In this document: in pieces, positions 34,694 through 43,303 of the stretch
How the letters are laid out: each line of letters begins with the position of its first letter
How positions within the stretch are numbered: position 1 is the first letter of the stretch
DNA from: Propylenella binzhouense
GTDB taxonomy: Bacteria > Pseudomonadota > Alphaproteobacteria > Rhizobiales > Afifellaceae
Assembly: GCF_009866965.1 (NCBI RefSeq)
Contig: NZ_SPKJ01000007.1
Span: forward strand, 1-64,000
Length of the DNA stretch: 64,000 bases
Direction: 5' to 3'
The notes under the pieces: generated by a model
Told to the model about the DNA's origin: nothing
Seen by the model: the letters and a program-made list of their open reading frames with translations, nothing else
Database searches by the model: none
Position numbers and translations under genes: made by a program

Positions 34694-35623
34694 ATGATCT
34701 TCCTGCACGGCTGGCCCGAGCTGGGGCTCGTATGGCGACGGCAGATCGAATATTTCTCGGCGCAGGGCTGGCGATGCGTCGCGCCGGACATGCGCGGATA
34801 CGGTGGATCTTCGCGGCCCGATTGCACCGCCGCCTACACCGTTCGCGAACTCGTCGCTGACATGATCGAGTTGCACGACGCGCTCGGCGGTGCTCCGGCG
34901 GTTTGGGTCGGGCATAATTGGGGAAGCGCGGTCGCCTGGTCCATGGCCTCGCATCACGCGTCACGATGCCGTGGTGTGGTCAATCTCTGCGTGCCATACT
35001 TCGCGCGCGGGTTCGCTCTTCCCAATGTTCTGCCGCTGATCGATCGCGACGTGTATCCCGCAGAGCGCTATCCCGTTGGCCAATGGGATTACTGGCTGTT
35101 CTACCGCGCGCATTTCGTTCGTGCTTCACGTGAATTCGAAGCCGACGTCGCCGCGACTCTGGCGCTCCTCTATCGGACGGCGCCACCGCGTCAGCCGGGA
35201 CAGCGGGCCTTCACCGCCGATATCTGCGCGCGGAATGGCTGGTTCGGTCCGGCGGGTCGCGCGCCGGCTACACCGCTCGACACTGTCTTGCTGGACCGGG
35301 AGGATTTCGATGCGATGGTTGAAGCCTTCACCGTGACCGGGTTTTCAGGCGCTGACGCCTGGTACATGAATGACGCCCCCAATACCGCTTATGCAGCAGA
35401 GGCGCCGAATTTCGGTCGGCTCATGCTTCCAGCGCTCTTCATCCACGCCACCAACGACATTGTCTGCGATACGACGCGGAGCCGGCTGGCCGAGCCTATG
35501 CGCGAGGACTGCGAGCGGCTCTCCGAAGTCACGATAGAAGGCGGTCACCAGATCATGCTCGAAGCTCCTGCCGCAGTGAACGAAGCAATTGCAGACTGGC
35601 TTCAGTCCGCTGTACTTGTCTGA
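34694..35623 (+). CDS. Epoxide-hydrolase-like alpha/beta hydrolase, probably inactive
   Basis: Alpha/beta hydrolase of the epoxide hydrolase/haloalkane dehalogenase group: HGWPE oxyanion motif, MRGYGGSSRPD, the nucleophile elbow VWVGHNWGSAV, late Asp in HATNDIV and His in EGGHQIMLEAP. The elbow reads GHNWG where active enzymes have GHDWG, so the nucleophilic Asp is replaced by Asn. The first strand is also broken: in-frame family-like residues (VWLEAGPTDGPL) continue upstream to a TGA at 34622 with no start codon, and MAFSHQQRIRS, which resembles the expected N-terminus, lies in another frame at 34572. It is probably a recent pseudogene. The ATG at 34694 is only the first possible start. Confidence 0.65.
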   Translation: MIFLHGWPELGLVWRRQIEYFSAQGWRCVAPDMRGYGGSSRPDCTAAYTVRELVADMIELHDALGGAPAVWVGHNWGSAVAWSMASHHASRCRGVVNLCVPYFARGFALPNVLPLIDRDVYPAERYPVGQWDYWLFYRAHFVRASREFEADVAATLALLYRTAPPRQPGQRAFTADICARNGWFGPAGRAPATPLDTVLLDREDFDAMVEAFTVTGFSGADAWYMNDAPNTAYAAEAPNFGRLMLPALFIHATNDIVCDTTRSRLAEPMREDCERLSEVTIEGGHQIMLEAPAAVNEAIADWLQSAVLV

Positions 35624-35731
35624 CCCGATATGCCGATGGGGCGGTTAGGCGTTTACGCCGGAATGGCGAAAACGGCCGTGGGACGCGACCGCGGTCTATC
35701 TGTCGCTCGGTCGCATCCCACGGCAATCGAT

Positions 35732-36826
35732 TCAGACTCGATCTTGCGTCAACCTCTGCCAGCGCGTTGCGGGGACCGCATAGCTCTTGCCGTCGAACAC
35801 GAACGCAACGCTATGCCGTGCCCGGGTGACGGCCACATACATTTTGGTCGCGGACTTCTCGACGTGCTTGAGATCACCCGTGGCTAGCCATGAAGCTGCC
35901 TTTCCGTGCGGGTAGATCAGGACACGCTCGAAGGTCAGGCCCTTGGCCTCGCCGAAGTTCATCGCCTCGTAGGGCTCGCACTTCGTCTTCGCGGAATAGC
36001 GCAGGACCTGCGGAGTGAAGGCGGCCATGTATGCACCAACGTCGGCGCTCGCTACGAGGAAAATCCCGTCGTGGCCGGTCACCACTGCGTTCCTCGAGAT
36101 GGTCTTCGGCTCGAGCGGGAAGAAGCCGTCGCCGAGGTCGGCGATCGCTTGGTTGCAGCGGTGCGTGTGGCATTCGTAATCAATGGCGACGAGACCGGCC
36201 TTCTTCCACTGCTCGAACTTCTTGATGATGGCCGGGCCGGCGAATCTTTTGTTCTTCGCCGCGTTGTTGGTCGCGAAGGTCGCCTGTCGGTGATCGCCCA
36301 CCAGCGTCGCCGGAATGCCTGACCGGAGGATCAACTCGAGCAGGTCGAGATCGTAGCCCGCCATGTCTTGGATCTCGTCGATGATGAGGTGGGCATAGCG
36401 GGCCTTCAGCCGCCGCATGACGGCACCACCGGAACGCGCGTCGCAGCGACAGATGAACTTGGCGATCTTGTCGGAATAGATGCGGGTGCTGTCCAAGAAA
36501 TAGTGGGCGTCCGTCTTGTCCTCAGGCACATACGGGACCGACTTGCCCTCGACCCAATGGATCCCATCGATGCGCCGACCATGCATCGCCGACCGATACG
36601 GCCGGGCGAGCTCGCGCAGGAGGAAGGAGTACCACGAGAGCACCTCGACGTTCGCCGGGATCACAGTCGATCGTCCGTACGCCTTGAGCTGGATCTCGCG
36701 CACGTTGTTCCGCGTGTAGGTGATCAGCGCGGTGATGCCGCTGTCGTTCGCCAGCGCCTGATCGACGACACGTGTGGTCTTGCCGCCGCCAGCGGCCGAT
36801 ATGACGATGCGGCTAGCGGATGGCAC
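35732..36826 (-). CDS. Compact UvrD-like helicase/ATPase (Gabija GajB-like)
   Basis: 364-aa superfamily 1 helicase-like protein. It has Walker A SAAGGGKTT (10-18), motif Ia TYTRNN (36-41), motif II IIDEIQD (148-154), motif III VGDHRQ (176-181), motif V NFGEAKGLTFERV (290-302) and motif VI YVAVTRAR (330-337). All core motifs are present, but the chain is shorter than GajB (about 490 aa), so the 1B/2B insertions are small or missing. It overlaps the upstream OLD-nuclease gene by 14 bp and must be its partner. In Gabija the helicase-like GajB works with GajA against phage DNA. Its ATG codons are embedded in the end of the OLD gene. Confidence 0.85.
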   Translation of the reverse strand: MPSASRIVISAAGGGKTTRVVDQALANDSGITALITYTRNNVREIQLKAYGRSTVIPANVEVLSWYSFLLRELARPYRSAMHGRRIDGIHWVEGKSVPYVPEDKTDAHYFLDSTRIYSDKIAKFICRCDARSGGAVMRRLKARYAHLIIDEIQDMAGYDLDLLELILRSGIPATLVGDHRQATFATNNAAKNKRFAGPAIIKKFEQWKKAGLVAIDYECHTHRCNQAIADLGDGFFPLEPKTISRNAVVTGHDGIFLVASADVGAYMAAFTPQVLRYSAKTKCEPYEAMNFGEAKGLTFERVLIYPHGKAASWLATGDLKHVEKSATKMYVAVTRARHSVAFVFDGKSYAVPATRWQRLTQDRV

Positions 36827-38411
36827 GGGCGATGTAGTCCGGTGGTGACCAATTGACGTTGGTCTCGAAGAACCTGAGCGCCGTGTCGGCCTTGTGGCTG
36901 GTCATGTACTCGATCGCCGAACCGTCGTCCGAGAACGACTTGCCGAGCACGGCGTTGATCACGGCGAGCCCGTTCTTCTTGAGCAGCTGGGGCTCCAGCG
37001 TCCGCGCGGCCTCATCATCGTCGTACTGGACAGTGACGAGGGGGGAAGTCAGGTAGTCGGCGTATTTCCTTTGCAGAGCGGCGACGTCCCCGTCGTTGTC
37101 GGTCACCACGTCGGTGATGCGCGACAGCTTCACCGCAATCTGCAGGAAGCGCTTGAACGCGAGCGAGTTGACCGAGATCACGTCGACGCCGTCCTCGAGC
37201 GGCATCCTGCCGTGCTTGCGCTGGTAGGCGCGCTGCACGATCAGTTCGTCCGACGGGCCCTCGACCAGGATCGACCGTTGGGCGAGAATCAGCCGCAGCG
37301 TGTCGTGCCCAGGCAGCTTCATGAAATAGTCCTGGGTCGTCTTGTCCTCCAGGTCTGTCAGGTGGAGGCCTTCGCCGCGCTGGAAGAGAAGCACGGATTC
37401 CACGCCGAGCTTGTTCAGCACGAAGCTGCTGTGGGTCGTGATGAAGATTTGTCTCGAGCCGGAATTTGCCGAGATGTGCCCGATCAACTCGTTCAGGCTC
37501 GCATAGGAGAGGTGGTTCTCCGCCTCCTCGATCAGGATGATGTGCGAGTTGGCCGACGTCTCCATCGCGAGCTTGATCTTCACCGAGTTCTGCTCGCCCT
37601 TGCCGACGAGCGTCAGGGGGATCTCGTCCAAGTGTGGCATGATGCCCGCTTCCCAGCTTGCCCGCGAGGACGTGTCGAGCGACACCGAGATGACCTTGTC
37701 GCTGATGCCGCCCTTCCGAGCGGCCAGCGCGTCGTTGATCGACTTCACCTTCGGCTGCTCGAGGAACCGGTCCTTCATCAGGCGGTAGCTGAGCGCCAGG
37801 TCGACCTTCTCCTTGCTGCTCAGGCTCTCCTTCACGATGTTGACAACGTAGCGATTGGCAGCCGCGTTGTTCCTGATCGTGCTGGCGTCGATGAGGCTGG
37901 TCTGCAGCGGGATGCCGCGGGCGTTGCTGATATCGTTTTCCGCGAAGTCGCGCCACTTGATCCAGTAATATTCCACCGGCAGCGTCCGGATCTCCGAGGG
38001 ATCGGCGACATACTGCTGGAAATCCTCGGCGTGGCCGGGGTTGAGTTCGACTACGAGCGAGACGCCTGGCAGGTCCAGACCGAGGCTGTTGTTGTCGCCC
38101 TTGAGCTTTGCGAGGGAGGGATCGTCGGCGAGATAAACCTCGATGAGGATGCTGGGCGGCTCTGCGGGCTCGCCCTTCGCCAGCGCCTTCGCGTAGGTCT
38201 TTACCTGATCGAGATTAAACAGGTAGGGGTGCAGTTCGACGAGGAGCGGCCGTCCGTTGAGTTGCCCCGTCATCGCGAGGTGCACGGCTTCGAGCAACGT
38301 CGACTTCCCGCATTCGTTGTTGCCGACGATGACGTTCAATTTTTCGTTGAGTGTGACGTCCGCCTTTTTCAAGCAGCGGTAGTTCTTCACGACGACACGT
38401 TGGATAAACAC
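36813..38411 (-). CDS. OLD-family ATPase-TOPRIM endonuclease (Gabija GajA-like)
   Basis: 532-aa overcoming-lysogenisation-defect nuclease. N-terminal ABC ATPase: Walker A GNNECGKST (30-38), signature-like VGKGEQNSVK (269-278), Walker B IILIEEAENHLS (291-302) and H-loop TTHSS (325-329), with a helical insertion about 140-240. C-terminal TOPRIM nuclease: ILVEGPSDE (381-389) with the conserved Glu, and VTDNDGD (436-442) with the metal Asp residues. Class 2 OLD enzymes paired with a UvrD-like helicase are Gabija defence systems; GajA (about 580 aa) nicks DNA and is held off by nucleotides. Sequence identity to GajA cannot be judged here, so the name is by architecture. Gene order is OLD then helicase, as in Gabija. 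Confidence 0.88.
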   Translation of the reverse strand: MFIQRVVVKNYRCLKKADVTLNEKLNVIVGNNECGKSTLLEAVHLAMTGQLNGRPLLVELHPYLFNLDQVKTYAKALAKGEPAEPPSILIEVYLADDPSLAKLKGDNNSLGLDLPGVSLVVELNPGHAEDFQQYVADPSEIRTLPVEYYWIKWRDFAENDISNARGIPLQTSLIDASTIRNNAAANRYVVNIVKESLSSKEKVDLALSYRLMKDRFLEQPKVKSINDALAARKGGISDKVISVSLDTSSRASWEAGIMPHLDEIPLTLVGKGEQNSVKIKLAMETSANSHIILIEEAENHLSYASLNELIGHISANSGSRQIFITTHSSFVLNKLGVESVLLFQRGEGLHLTDLEDKTTQDYFMKLPGHDTLRLILAQRSILVEGPSDELIVQRAYQRKHGRMPLEDGVDVISVNSLAFKRFLQIAVKLSRITDVVTDNDGDVAALQRKYADYLTSPLVTVQYDDDEAARTLEPQLLKKNGLAVINAVLGKSFSDDGSAIEYMTSHKADTALRFFETNVNWSPPDYIARAIR

Positions 38412-38910
38412 GAAAGCTCCTCAGTTACCGGCCGTCTACTATGACGGTTACGGTACACAAAAGCGGTGGTGGTCTAAAGTCGCCTTTCATCGGACTTTCA
38501 CCACGCTCCAATTCAGGAGCAGCATTCCGCCAAAACCAGAACGTCGCCTTTGTCGCCGCTTGGCGGGTGGTTGCAATTTGCCATCAGCGCCCATCATTGC
38601 GTTGGCCCCCTTTCATCGTCGACCAGCATGTACGCCGATGTACTCAAGGCCGAGGACGTCTTCCCAAATTAGGTACCAGAATCGGGGTCACAATCTTTCC
38701 CGGTACCGTCGGTCATTCTGCGAGGTCGGTAGAGATCTGCTGAATATCGGCTCCTTGCAACAGCTGCCGTTCGACCAGTCACGTTCGAACGGCAAGAATG
38801 TCCCACGACCGTCATTTGCAGGCTGGTGCGCGCCCCGACACGGAGCCCGTTCCGCCTTTTTATCAGGTCTATCGCGACGCTTTATCGCGTCTCCGGTATG
38901 GGGCTCAAAT
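38412..38910. other. About 500 bp without a recognisable gene
   Basis: Upstream of the OLD gene (which starts at 38411). Open frames here are short and have no ribosome binding site or family motif. The promoter of the defence pair should lie at its left end; I see no clear -35/-10 pair. The right end runs into the 133-bp repeat. Confidence 0.4.
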
Positions 38911-39043
38911 CCTCGGAAATCTCCTGCCGCAGCTTCGGCCCGTTCGCGAGCCTGCGCCCCAGCGCCGCGACGACGGCGTCGTAACGCTCGCCGGCCTGGG
39001 CGCGTGCTGCCGCCTGGGCCGGCCCGGGCAGCGGCGGATTGGT
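38911..39043 (+). repeat. 133-bp repeat, copy 1
   Basis: Direct repeat with 41981-42113. The first 30 bp differ at one position and overall identity looks like about 80 percent. On the minus strand both copies can encode NPPLPxPAQAAARAQAGERY (x is G in copy 1 and E in copy 2) followed by DAVVAALG or DAFVAALA and then GPKLRQEISED, so the repeat is probably a coding relic; the second copy is joined to a traG-like remnant. The two copies flank the amidohydrolase/SDR/TetR module. Confidence 0.7.
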
Positions 39044-39147
39044 GGCCGACGGTTCGCTCGTGCCGATCCTCGAATGCGAGATGATGCAGACCGGCGTCTT
39101 GACCATGCTTTGGCCCCGGAGCGAGGGGCAGCTCCTTTCTGAGCCGG

Positions 39148-40179
39148 TCACAGACCCAGGAGCTGTTCCGCGTTGCGATGCGCGATCTTTTCCCGGTCCT
39201 CGTCGCTGACGGGAAGCGTCTCGAGGAACTCGCGCGTCCCGTCGAGCGTGACATAGGGGTAGTCCACCGACCAGATGATCCGGTCCGCTCCCAGGACCTT
39301 GTGGATGAACTCGAAGTGCGGCCGATCGAACATGCCGCTCGGTGTGACCCACACCTGCGAACGATAGGTTTCGCTGACGCTGCGCGACAGCCCGGTCACG
39401 GCGGGAGGAAGCGTATCGTCGAGCCGGGCGAGGAAGAAGGGGACCATCTCACCCCAGTGCCCGCTGATGATCCGAAGGTCGGGGAGGCGGTCGAGCAGCC
39501 CGGCCAGGATCAGCCGCAGGGTTTGCACGCCCGCCTCGTGGTGCCAGCCCCACCCCGCAAGGGAAAACTGGGCGGTCACCTCCGGATCCAGGCCGCCGTA
39601 ATAGGCCTGCTGCACCGGCGGCAGAGGGACGAAGGGGTGGATGTAGAGCGGCGCCTTCAGCGCATTCAGCCTTTCAAGGACCGGAAGGTAACGCGGATCG
39701 TCGAGGAAGCTGTCGCCAGGCCGACCGACAATAAGCGCTCCTTTGAGGCCAAGCTCGGTCACGGCCCGCGAAAGCTCGTCGGCCGCGGCCGTCGGATCCT
39801 GCCAGGGCAGAGTGGCGAAACCGCTCAGGCGAGACGGGTTTTCGGCAATGGCGGCGGCGAGCCGATCATTGGCGGCGCGGGCAAGGCCTGGTGCGTCGCT
39901 GGCTGGCGTCATCTGGATGGGCGAGGCCCAGGAGACGACCTGCATCTGGATTGCCTGTTCATCCATCGCGGCGATGCGCATTGCGCCGAGGTCGGCCGCG
40001 AGCGGCCCGACCCTTTTCATGGGAAGAAAGGTCGGTCGGCGCGGGTTTCGCGGTGCCGAGGCAGCACGCTCCGTGCACGACAGCGCCATATAAGGCGCAT
40101 CGCGTTGCATCGCAGGGCCTGCCGCCTGGCCGATCGCCGGGTCGGCGGCGTGTTCTTCGATACAGATGATCCTTAACAT
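39148..40179 (-). CDS. Amidohydrolase-family protein (LigW/resorcylate decarboxylase-like)
   Basis: 343-aa TIM-barrel metal enzyme of amidohydrolase family 2 (ACMSD-related). The N-terminal strand reads IICIEEH in place of HxH, as in LigW and gamma-resorcylate decarboxylase. Later metal and catalytic residues are in YIHPFVPLPP, SGHWGEMVPFFLARLDDT and SVDYPYV. Enzymes of this group decarboxylate aromatic or cyclic acids without oxygen, or hydrolyse lactones. It is followed on the same strand by an NmrA-like reductase 30 bp upstream in gene order, and the module is controlled by a divergent TetR. The substrate is unknown. Confidence 0.87.
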   Translation of the reverse strand: MLRIICIEEHAADPAIGQAAGPAMQRDAPYMALSCTERAASAPRNPRRPTFLPMKRVGPLAADLGAMRIAAMDEQAIQMQVVSWASPIQMTPASDAPGLARAANDRLAAAIAENPSRLSGFATLPWQDPTAAADELSRAVTELGLKGALIVGRPGDSFLDDPRYLPVLERLNALKAPLYIHPFVPLPPVQQAYYGGLDPEVTAQFSLAGWGWHHEAGVQTLRLILAGLLDRLPDLRIISGHWGEMVPFFLARLDDTLPPAVTGLSRSVSETYRSQVWVTPSGMFDRPHFEFIHKVLGADRIIWSVDYPYVTLDGTREFLETLPVSDEDREKIAHRNAEQLLGL

Positions 40180-40209
40180 GGGGCTATTCTTCCAGCTGGA
40201 TGGATGGCT

Positions 40210-41070
40210 TCACGGTTTCAGAGTGGCCGCGAGCACATCGCGCATCGTCTGTGGCGGGCGGCCGAGCAGCCTTTCCAGTGTCGGATCCACCGTCGCGAAA
40301 TCGCCGCGCCGCGACGCTTGGAAGATCCCCACCAACAGGTCAGCCTGAGCCTCGGGCGCGCCATGTGAGACCAGCGTCTCTCGCCACCGCGCATCGGCGA
40401 CGACGATGCGCTTGATCTGTCGGCCGGTGATTTCGGAGGCGATCGCGGCGAGATCGTCGAAATCGAAAGCTTCTCCCGCTGTCAGCGGCGGGGTGAGGCC
40501 GTCGAGACCGCTTTCGCCGCCGAGCGCTATTGCGGCCGCTTCGGCAAGGTCCGCGTGTGTCGTCCAGGCGACTTTGCCGTCTTCCGGGGCGTAAATTTCC
40601 CCGCTCTTCAATCCGCGATCGAGCAGCTGGAGCGCACTGGCGGCGTAGAACCCGTTGCGCAGCGATGTGAAGGCCACGCCGCAATGCTGCAGCACCGCTT
40701 CGGTCGCGGCGTGGTCGGGCATCGGCGGGAAGGGCGAATCCGGCCGCGCGCCCATATGGCTGGTGTAGAGGATACGTCTCGCGCCGGCTTTTGCTGCGGC
40801 CTCAATGGCCTCGGTGTGCATGCGCACGGCTCTCTCGCCGGTCGCATCGGTGGAAACCACCAGCACTTGGCTCGCGCCCTCGAATGCCTCCGCGAGGGAT
40901 GCCGGATCGGTAAAGTCACCTCGCCGTACCCGGATCCCTTGTTCTGTGAAGGCAGTCGCCTTCGCGGGATCGACCACACTGACGCCGATCTGATTTGCCG
41001 GCATTCGCGCCAGAAGCTGCGCAACGATGGCTCCGCCAAGCTGGCCGTTTGCGCCGGTCACGATGATCAT
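40210..41070 (-). CDS. NmrA-like NAD(P)H-binding SDR (YtfG-type)
   Basis: 286-aa atypical short-chain dehydrogenase resembling quinone oxidoreductase 2 (YtfG/QorB) and NmrA proteins. The NAD(P) loop is VTGANGQLGGAIV (4-16); ILYTSHMG and HAATEAVLQHCG follow, where canonical SDRs have the YxxxK pair. LRNGFY is the family lid motif. It may reduce a quinone or act as a redox sensor. Its start is 115 bp from the divergent tetR start, with three operator-like sites between them, so it heads the operon with the amidohydrolase. Confidence 0.87.
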   Translation of the reverse strand: MIIVTGANGQLGGAIVAQLLARMPANQIGVSVVDPAKATAFTEQGIRVRRGDFTDPASLAEAFEGASQVLVVSTDATGERAVRMHTEAIEAAAKAGARRILYTSHMGARPDSPFPPMPDHAATEAVLQHCGVAFTSLRNGFYAASALQLLDRGLKSGEIYAPEDGKVAWTTHADLAEAAAIALGGESGLDGLTPPLTAGEAFDFDDLAAIASEITGRQIKRIVVADARWRETLVSHGAPEAQADLLVGIFQASRRGDFATVDPTLERLLGRPPQTMRDVLAATLKP

Positions 41071-41093
41071 AAAGCGTCTCCTTCATCGAGTGT

Positions 41094-41161
41094 TATCATC
41101 GATAGTGCCAGGAGCATATCACCGATAATTCATCGATATCAAGGGCGCGCTATCACTGATA
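41094..41161. promoter_or_regulatory. Three TATCA-N-N-GATA operator-like sites
   Basis: Three near-identical 11-bp palindromes in the divergent spacer: TATCATCGATA (41094-41104), TATCACCGATA (41117-41127) and TATCACTGATA (41151-41161). Starts are 23 and 34 bp apart. A fourth weaker element, ATCGAT, is at 41132-41137. The site nearest tetR lies 24 bp before its ATG. Repetition of the same core in a tetR/target spacer strongly suggests binding by the TetR at 41186. Confidence 0.65.
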
Positions 41162-41185
41162 CGAAATGTGCGATATGGTCCACCC

Positions 41186-41917
41186 ATGGATCAGGCAAAC
41201 ACCGTCGAAGAAGGCGAGAACGGCCCGGATGCCCGGCAGCGGATCTTGGTCTGTGCGGCCGAGTTGCTGAGGCATGGCGGCCGCGAGGCGCTGACGACCC
41301 GAGCGGTGGCAACCGCAGCAGGAGTGCAGCAGCCCACCATTTATCGGCTGTTTGGCGATAAGGACGCCCTGCTCGATGCCGTCGCCGAATATGGGTTTCT
41401 TGCTTACCTGAAACAGAAAAGCCCTAATGAGCCAGGCCAGGATCCGATCGATGCGCTTCGGGCAGGGTGGGATTTGCACGTCGGCTTCGGCCTGGCGAAC
41501 CCGGCCATCTTCTCGATCATGTATGGTGATCCACGCCCCGGAAAGACGTCGCCGGCGGCCGCGAAGGCCGTCGATTTTCTTCGTCAACGGATGCGACTTC
41601 TGGCGGCCTCGGGGCGGCTTCGGGTCAGCGAAGAGCGGGCGGCCAATTTGATCCGGGCTGGCGGATGCGGAACGGTGTTCACATTACTGGCGATGCCGGA
41701 AGCTGAACGTGATCTCGACCTGTCGATCGTCGCACGTGAAGCGGTGCTTGCGACCATCATCACGCAAACCCCGCAATGGAAAGCGTCGGGCGTCGTGTCG
41801 GCAGCGATCGCACTTCGCGCTACCCTGTCCGAAACCAATGCGCTCACGGCCAGTGAGCAGCGATTGCTCTCGGAATGGCTTGCCAGGATCGCCGCGCCCG
41901 GTGGGGAAGTGTCGTGA
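41186..41917 (+). CDS. TetR-family transcriptional regulator
   Basis: 243-aa TetR regulator. The helix-turn-helix is at about residues 20-65 (QRILVCAAELLRHGGREALT, then AGVQQPTIYRLFGDK), followed by a long ligand domain with NPAIFSIMYGDPRPGKTSPA. The ATG at 41186 is preferred to a GTG six codons upstream, because the GTG would place the start within the operator array. It probably represses itself and the divergent SDR/amidohydrolase operon. Its end runs into the copy 2 repeat and traG relic, so the module boundary is close. Confidence 0.9.
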   Translation: MDQANTVEEGENGPDARQRILVCAAELLRHGGREALTTRAVATAAGVQQPTIYRLFGDKDALLDAVAEYGFLAYLKQKSPNEPGQDPIDALRAGWDLHVGFGLANPAIFSIMYGDPRPGKTSPAAAKAVDFLRQRMRLLAASGRLRVSEERAANLIRAGGCGTVFTLLAMPEAERDLDLSIVAREAVLATIITQTPQWKASGVVSAAIALRATLSETNALTASEQRLLSEWLARIAAPGGEVS

Positions 41918-41980
41918 GCCCACAAAGCGCGGTCGCGGACCCTTTGGACTGCTGCTCAGGCGCCAATGCCGGCTCGATAT

Positions 41981-42113
41981 CCTCCGAAATCTCCTGCCGC
42001 AGCTTCGGCCCCTTTGCGGGCCTGCGGCCAGCGCGGCGACGAACGCGTCGTAGCGCTCGCCGGCCTGAGCCCGGGCGGCGGCCTGCGCCGGCTCGGGCAA
42101 AGGCGGGTTGGTC
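41981..42113 (+). repeat. 133-bp repeat, copy 2
   Basis: Partner of 38911-39043, in the same orientation. On the minus strand it is in frame with a traG/virD4-like C-terminal segment through GEIKQVRCRLTTNPPLP, and a small indel within it shifts the frame after FVAALA. The pair could mark the ends of an inserted module or two remnants of one gene. Confidence 0.7.
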
Positions 42114-42275
42114 GTCAGCCGGCAGCGCACCTGCTTGATCTCGCCCGGGGTGAGCAGCGGCCCGGCGGTCTCCGAGCGTGACACCATCAGGTGGCCGAGC
42201 CAGGGCGAGAGGCGAGGGCCGGCATAGTTGCGCATGGCGCGCATCTCGGTCGCCGTTCCGAGCGCGTCGCATCCG
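41984..42275 (-). pseudogene. TraG/VirD4 coupling-protein remnant
   Basis: The minus strand gives ALGTATEMRAMRNYAG, then PRLSPWLGHLMVSRSETAG and PLLTPGEI, the region near the C-terminus of TraG/VirD4 type IV coupling proteins, which pump the relaxosome through the conjugation channel. The ATPase core is missing. After GEI the sequence departs from TraG and continues into the peptide of the 133-bp repeat. No other conjugation gene is present in the window. The identification is by recalled motif. Confidence 0.6.
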
Positions 42276-42496
42276 CGCGCCGGCTCCTCAGCCCAGCGAC
42301 TGATCGTCTATGTGATCCAGCGTCCGGCCTGATGCGGTCATGTTGCTGAACACACGTGGGCGGTTTGGCGTTCCACGAGCGCCGGCCCCGGCGGAGCACG
42401 GGCGCAACGATCAGATCTCCCTGGATCGAAATGCGTGCTTTTGAACAAGGCCGGCTCGGGTTTTGACCAGAGCTTCAGGCAGCAAAGGAGATCGCC

Positions 42497-43045
42497 ATGA
42501 ACGACAGATCACCCGCCATGAAACCAAGCGAAGAAGCCGATCGCAGAGGTCTCGAGCTCGGGTGCCGGCAGGGGAAGGCACTCGGCGACACGCTCGAGCA
42601 CATGATCGGCAAGATCGCCGAAAGCGGCGCAGAGACGAGATCAGACGAATATCTCGTCGGCTATGCGGTCGAGGAAGCGGAGGGGATGTATCACCGCAAG
42701 AACGGTGAACTGCGCTGGATCGAGCCGGACGAGGAGAACGTCCATATCGAGGCGCTGGTGCGCGACGCCGCCGACGGGCGCTTCATACCCGGTCTGCGGG
42801 TGAGCGTCACGGTGAAGGCCGAGAGCGGCGAGGAGATCGGCACCCACGAGCATCCGCTGCTCTGGCACCCTTATCTCTATCACTATGGCCGCAACTGGAA
42901 GGTGCCTGGCGAAGGCAAGTACGACCTGACGATCCGGTTCGATGCGCCGGATTTCCCGCGCCACGACAAGAAGAACGGCAAGCGCTTCGTCGATGGTGCC
43001 GAGGTGACCTTCAAGGGCGTGGAGATCAAGACCGGCGCGAAGTGA
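42497..43045 (+). CDS. Tp34/P19-family iron-transport-like protein
   Basis: 182-aa protein resembling the Tp34/P19 family of periplasmic metal-binding proteins. Its signature is THEHPLLWHPYLYHYGRNWK followed by KYDLTIRFDAPDFPRHDKKN, with clustered His, and it ends VTFKGVEIKTG. Usual members are exported and work with an FTR1-type permease. Here the first 40 residues are hydrophilic and charged, with no signal peptide, so it may be cytoplasmic or use another route. There is an AAGGAGA box before the ATG. No permease gene is adjacent; a 258-bp spacer without a visible gene follows. Confidence 0.65.
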   Translation: MNDRSPAMKPSEEADRRGLELGCRQGKALGDTLEHMIGKIAESGAETRSDEYLVGYAVEEAEGMYHRKNGELRWIEPDEENVHIEALVRDAADGRFIPGLRVSVTVKAESGEEIGTHEHPLLWHPYLYHYGRNWKVPGEGKYDLTIRFDAPDFPRHDKKNGKRFVDGAEVTFKGVEIKTGAK

Positions 43046-43303
43046 GGCTGGGCGAGGCAGGTGTCGCAGGCCGCCGCCTTCCGCCTGCCTGCCCCGGACA
43101 GCAGCGGATCCTGGCGAGCGCGCCTCGTCGGCCCTCGTGCATGAGCAGGCGGTGGGCCATGCGGCTTTCGTTGACGAGCATGACGGCAGAGGAATGGCGC
43201 CGGCCGGCTCGGCCGCCGGCCACGAAACGCTTGCATTGCGAACGGATTGCGCCGAATAGGATGTCCTGAAGGGTAATTGCGGATACCGTTGGGTAGGTCT
43301 TGG

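Noticed and set aside
36894-38444. 516-codon plus-strand frame opposite the OLD nuclease gene
   Set aside because: The minus-strand product has complete ATPase and TOPRIM motifs; the opposite frame has none.
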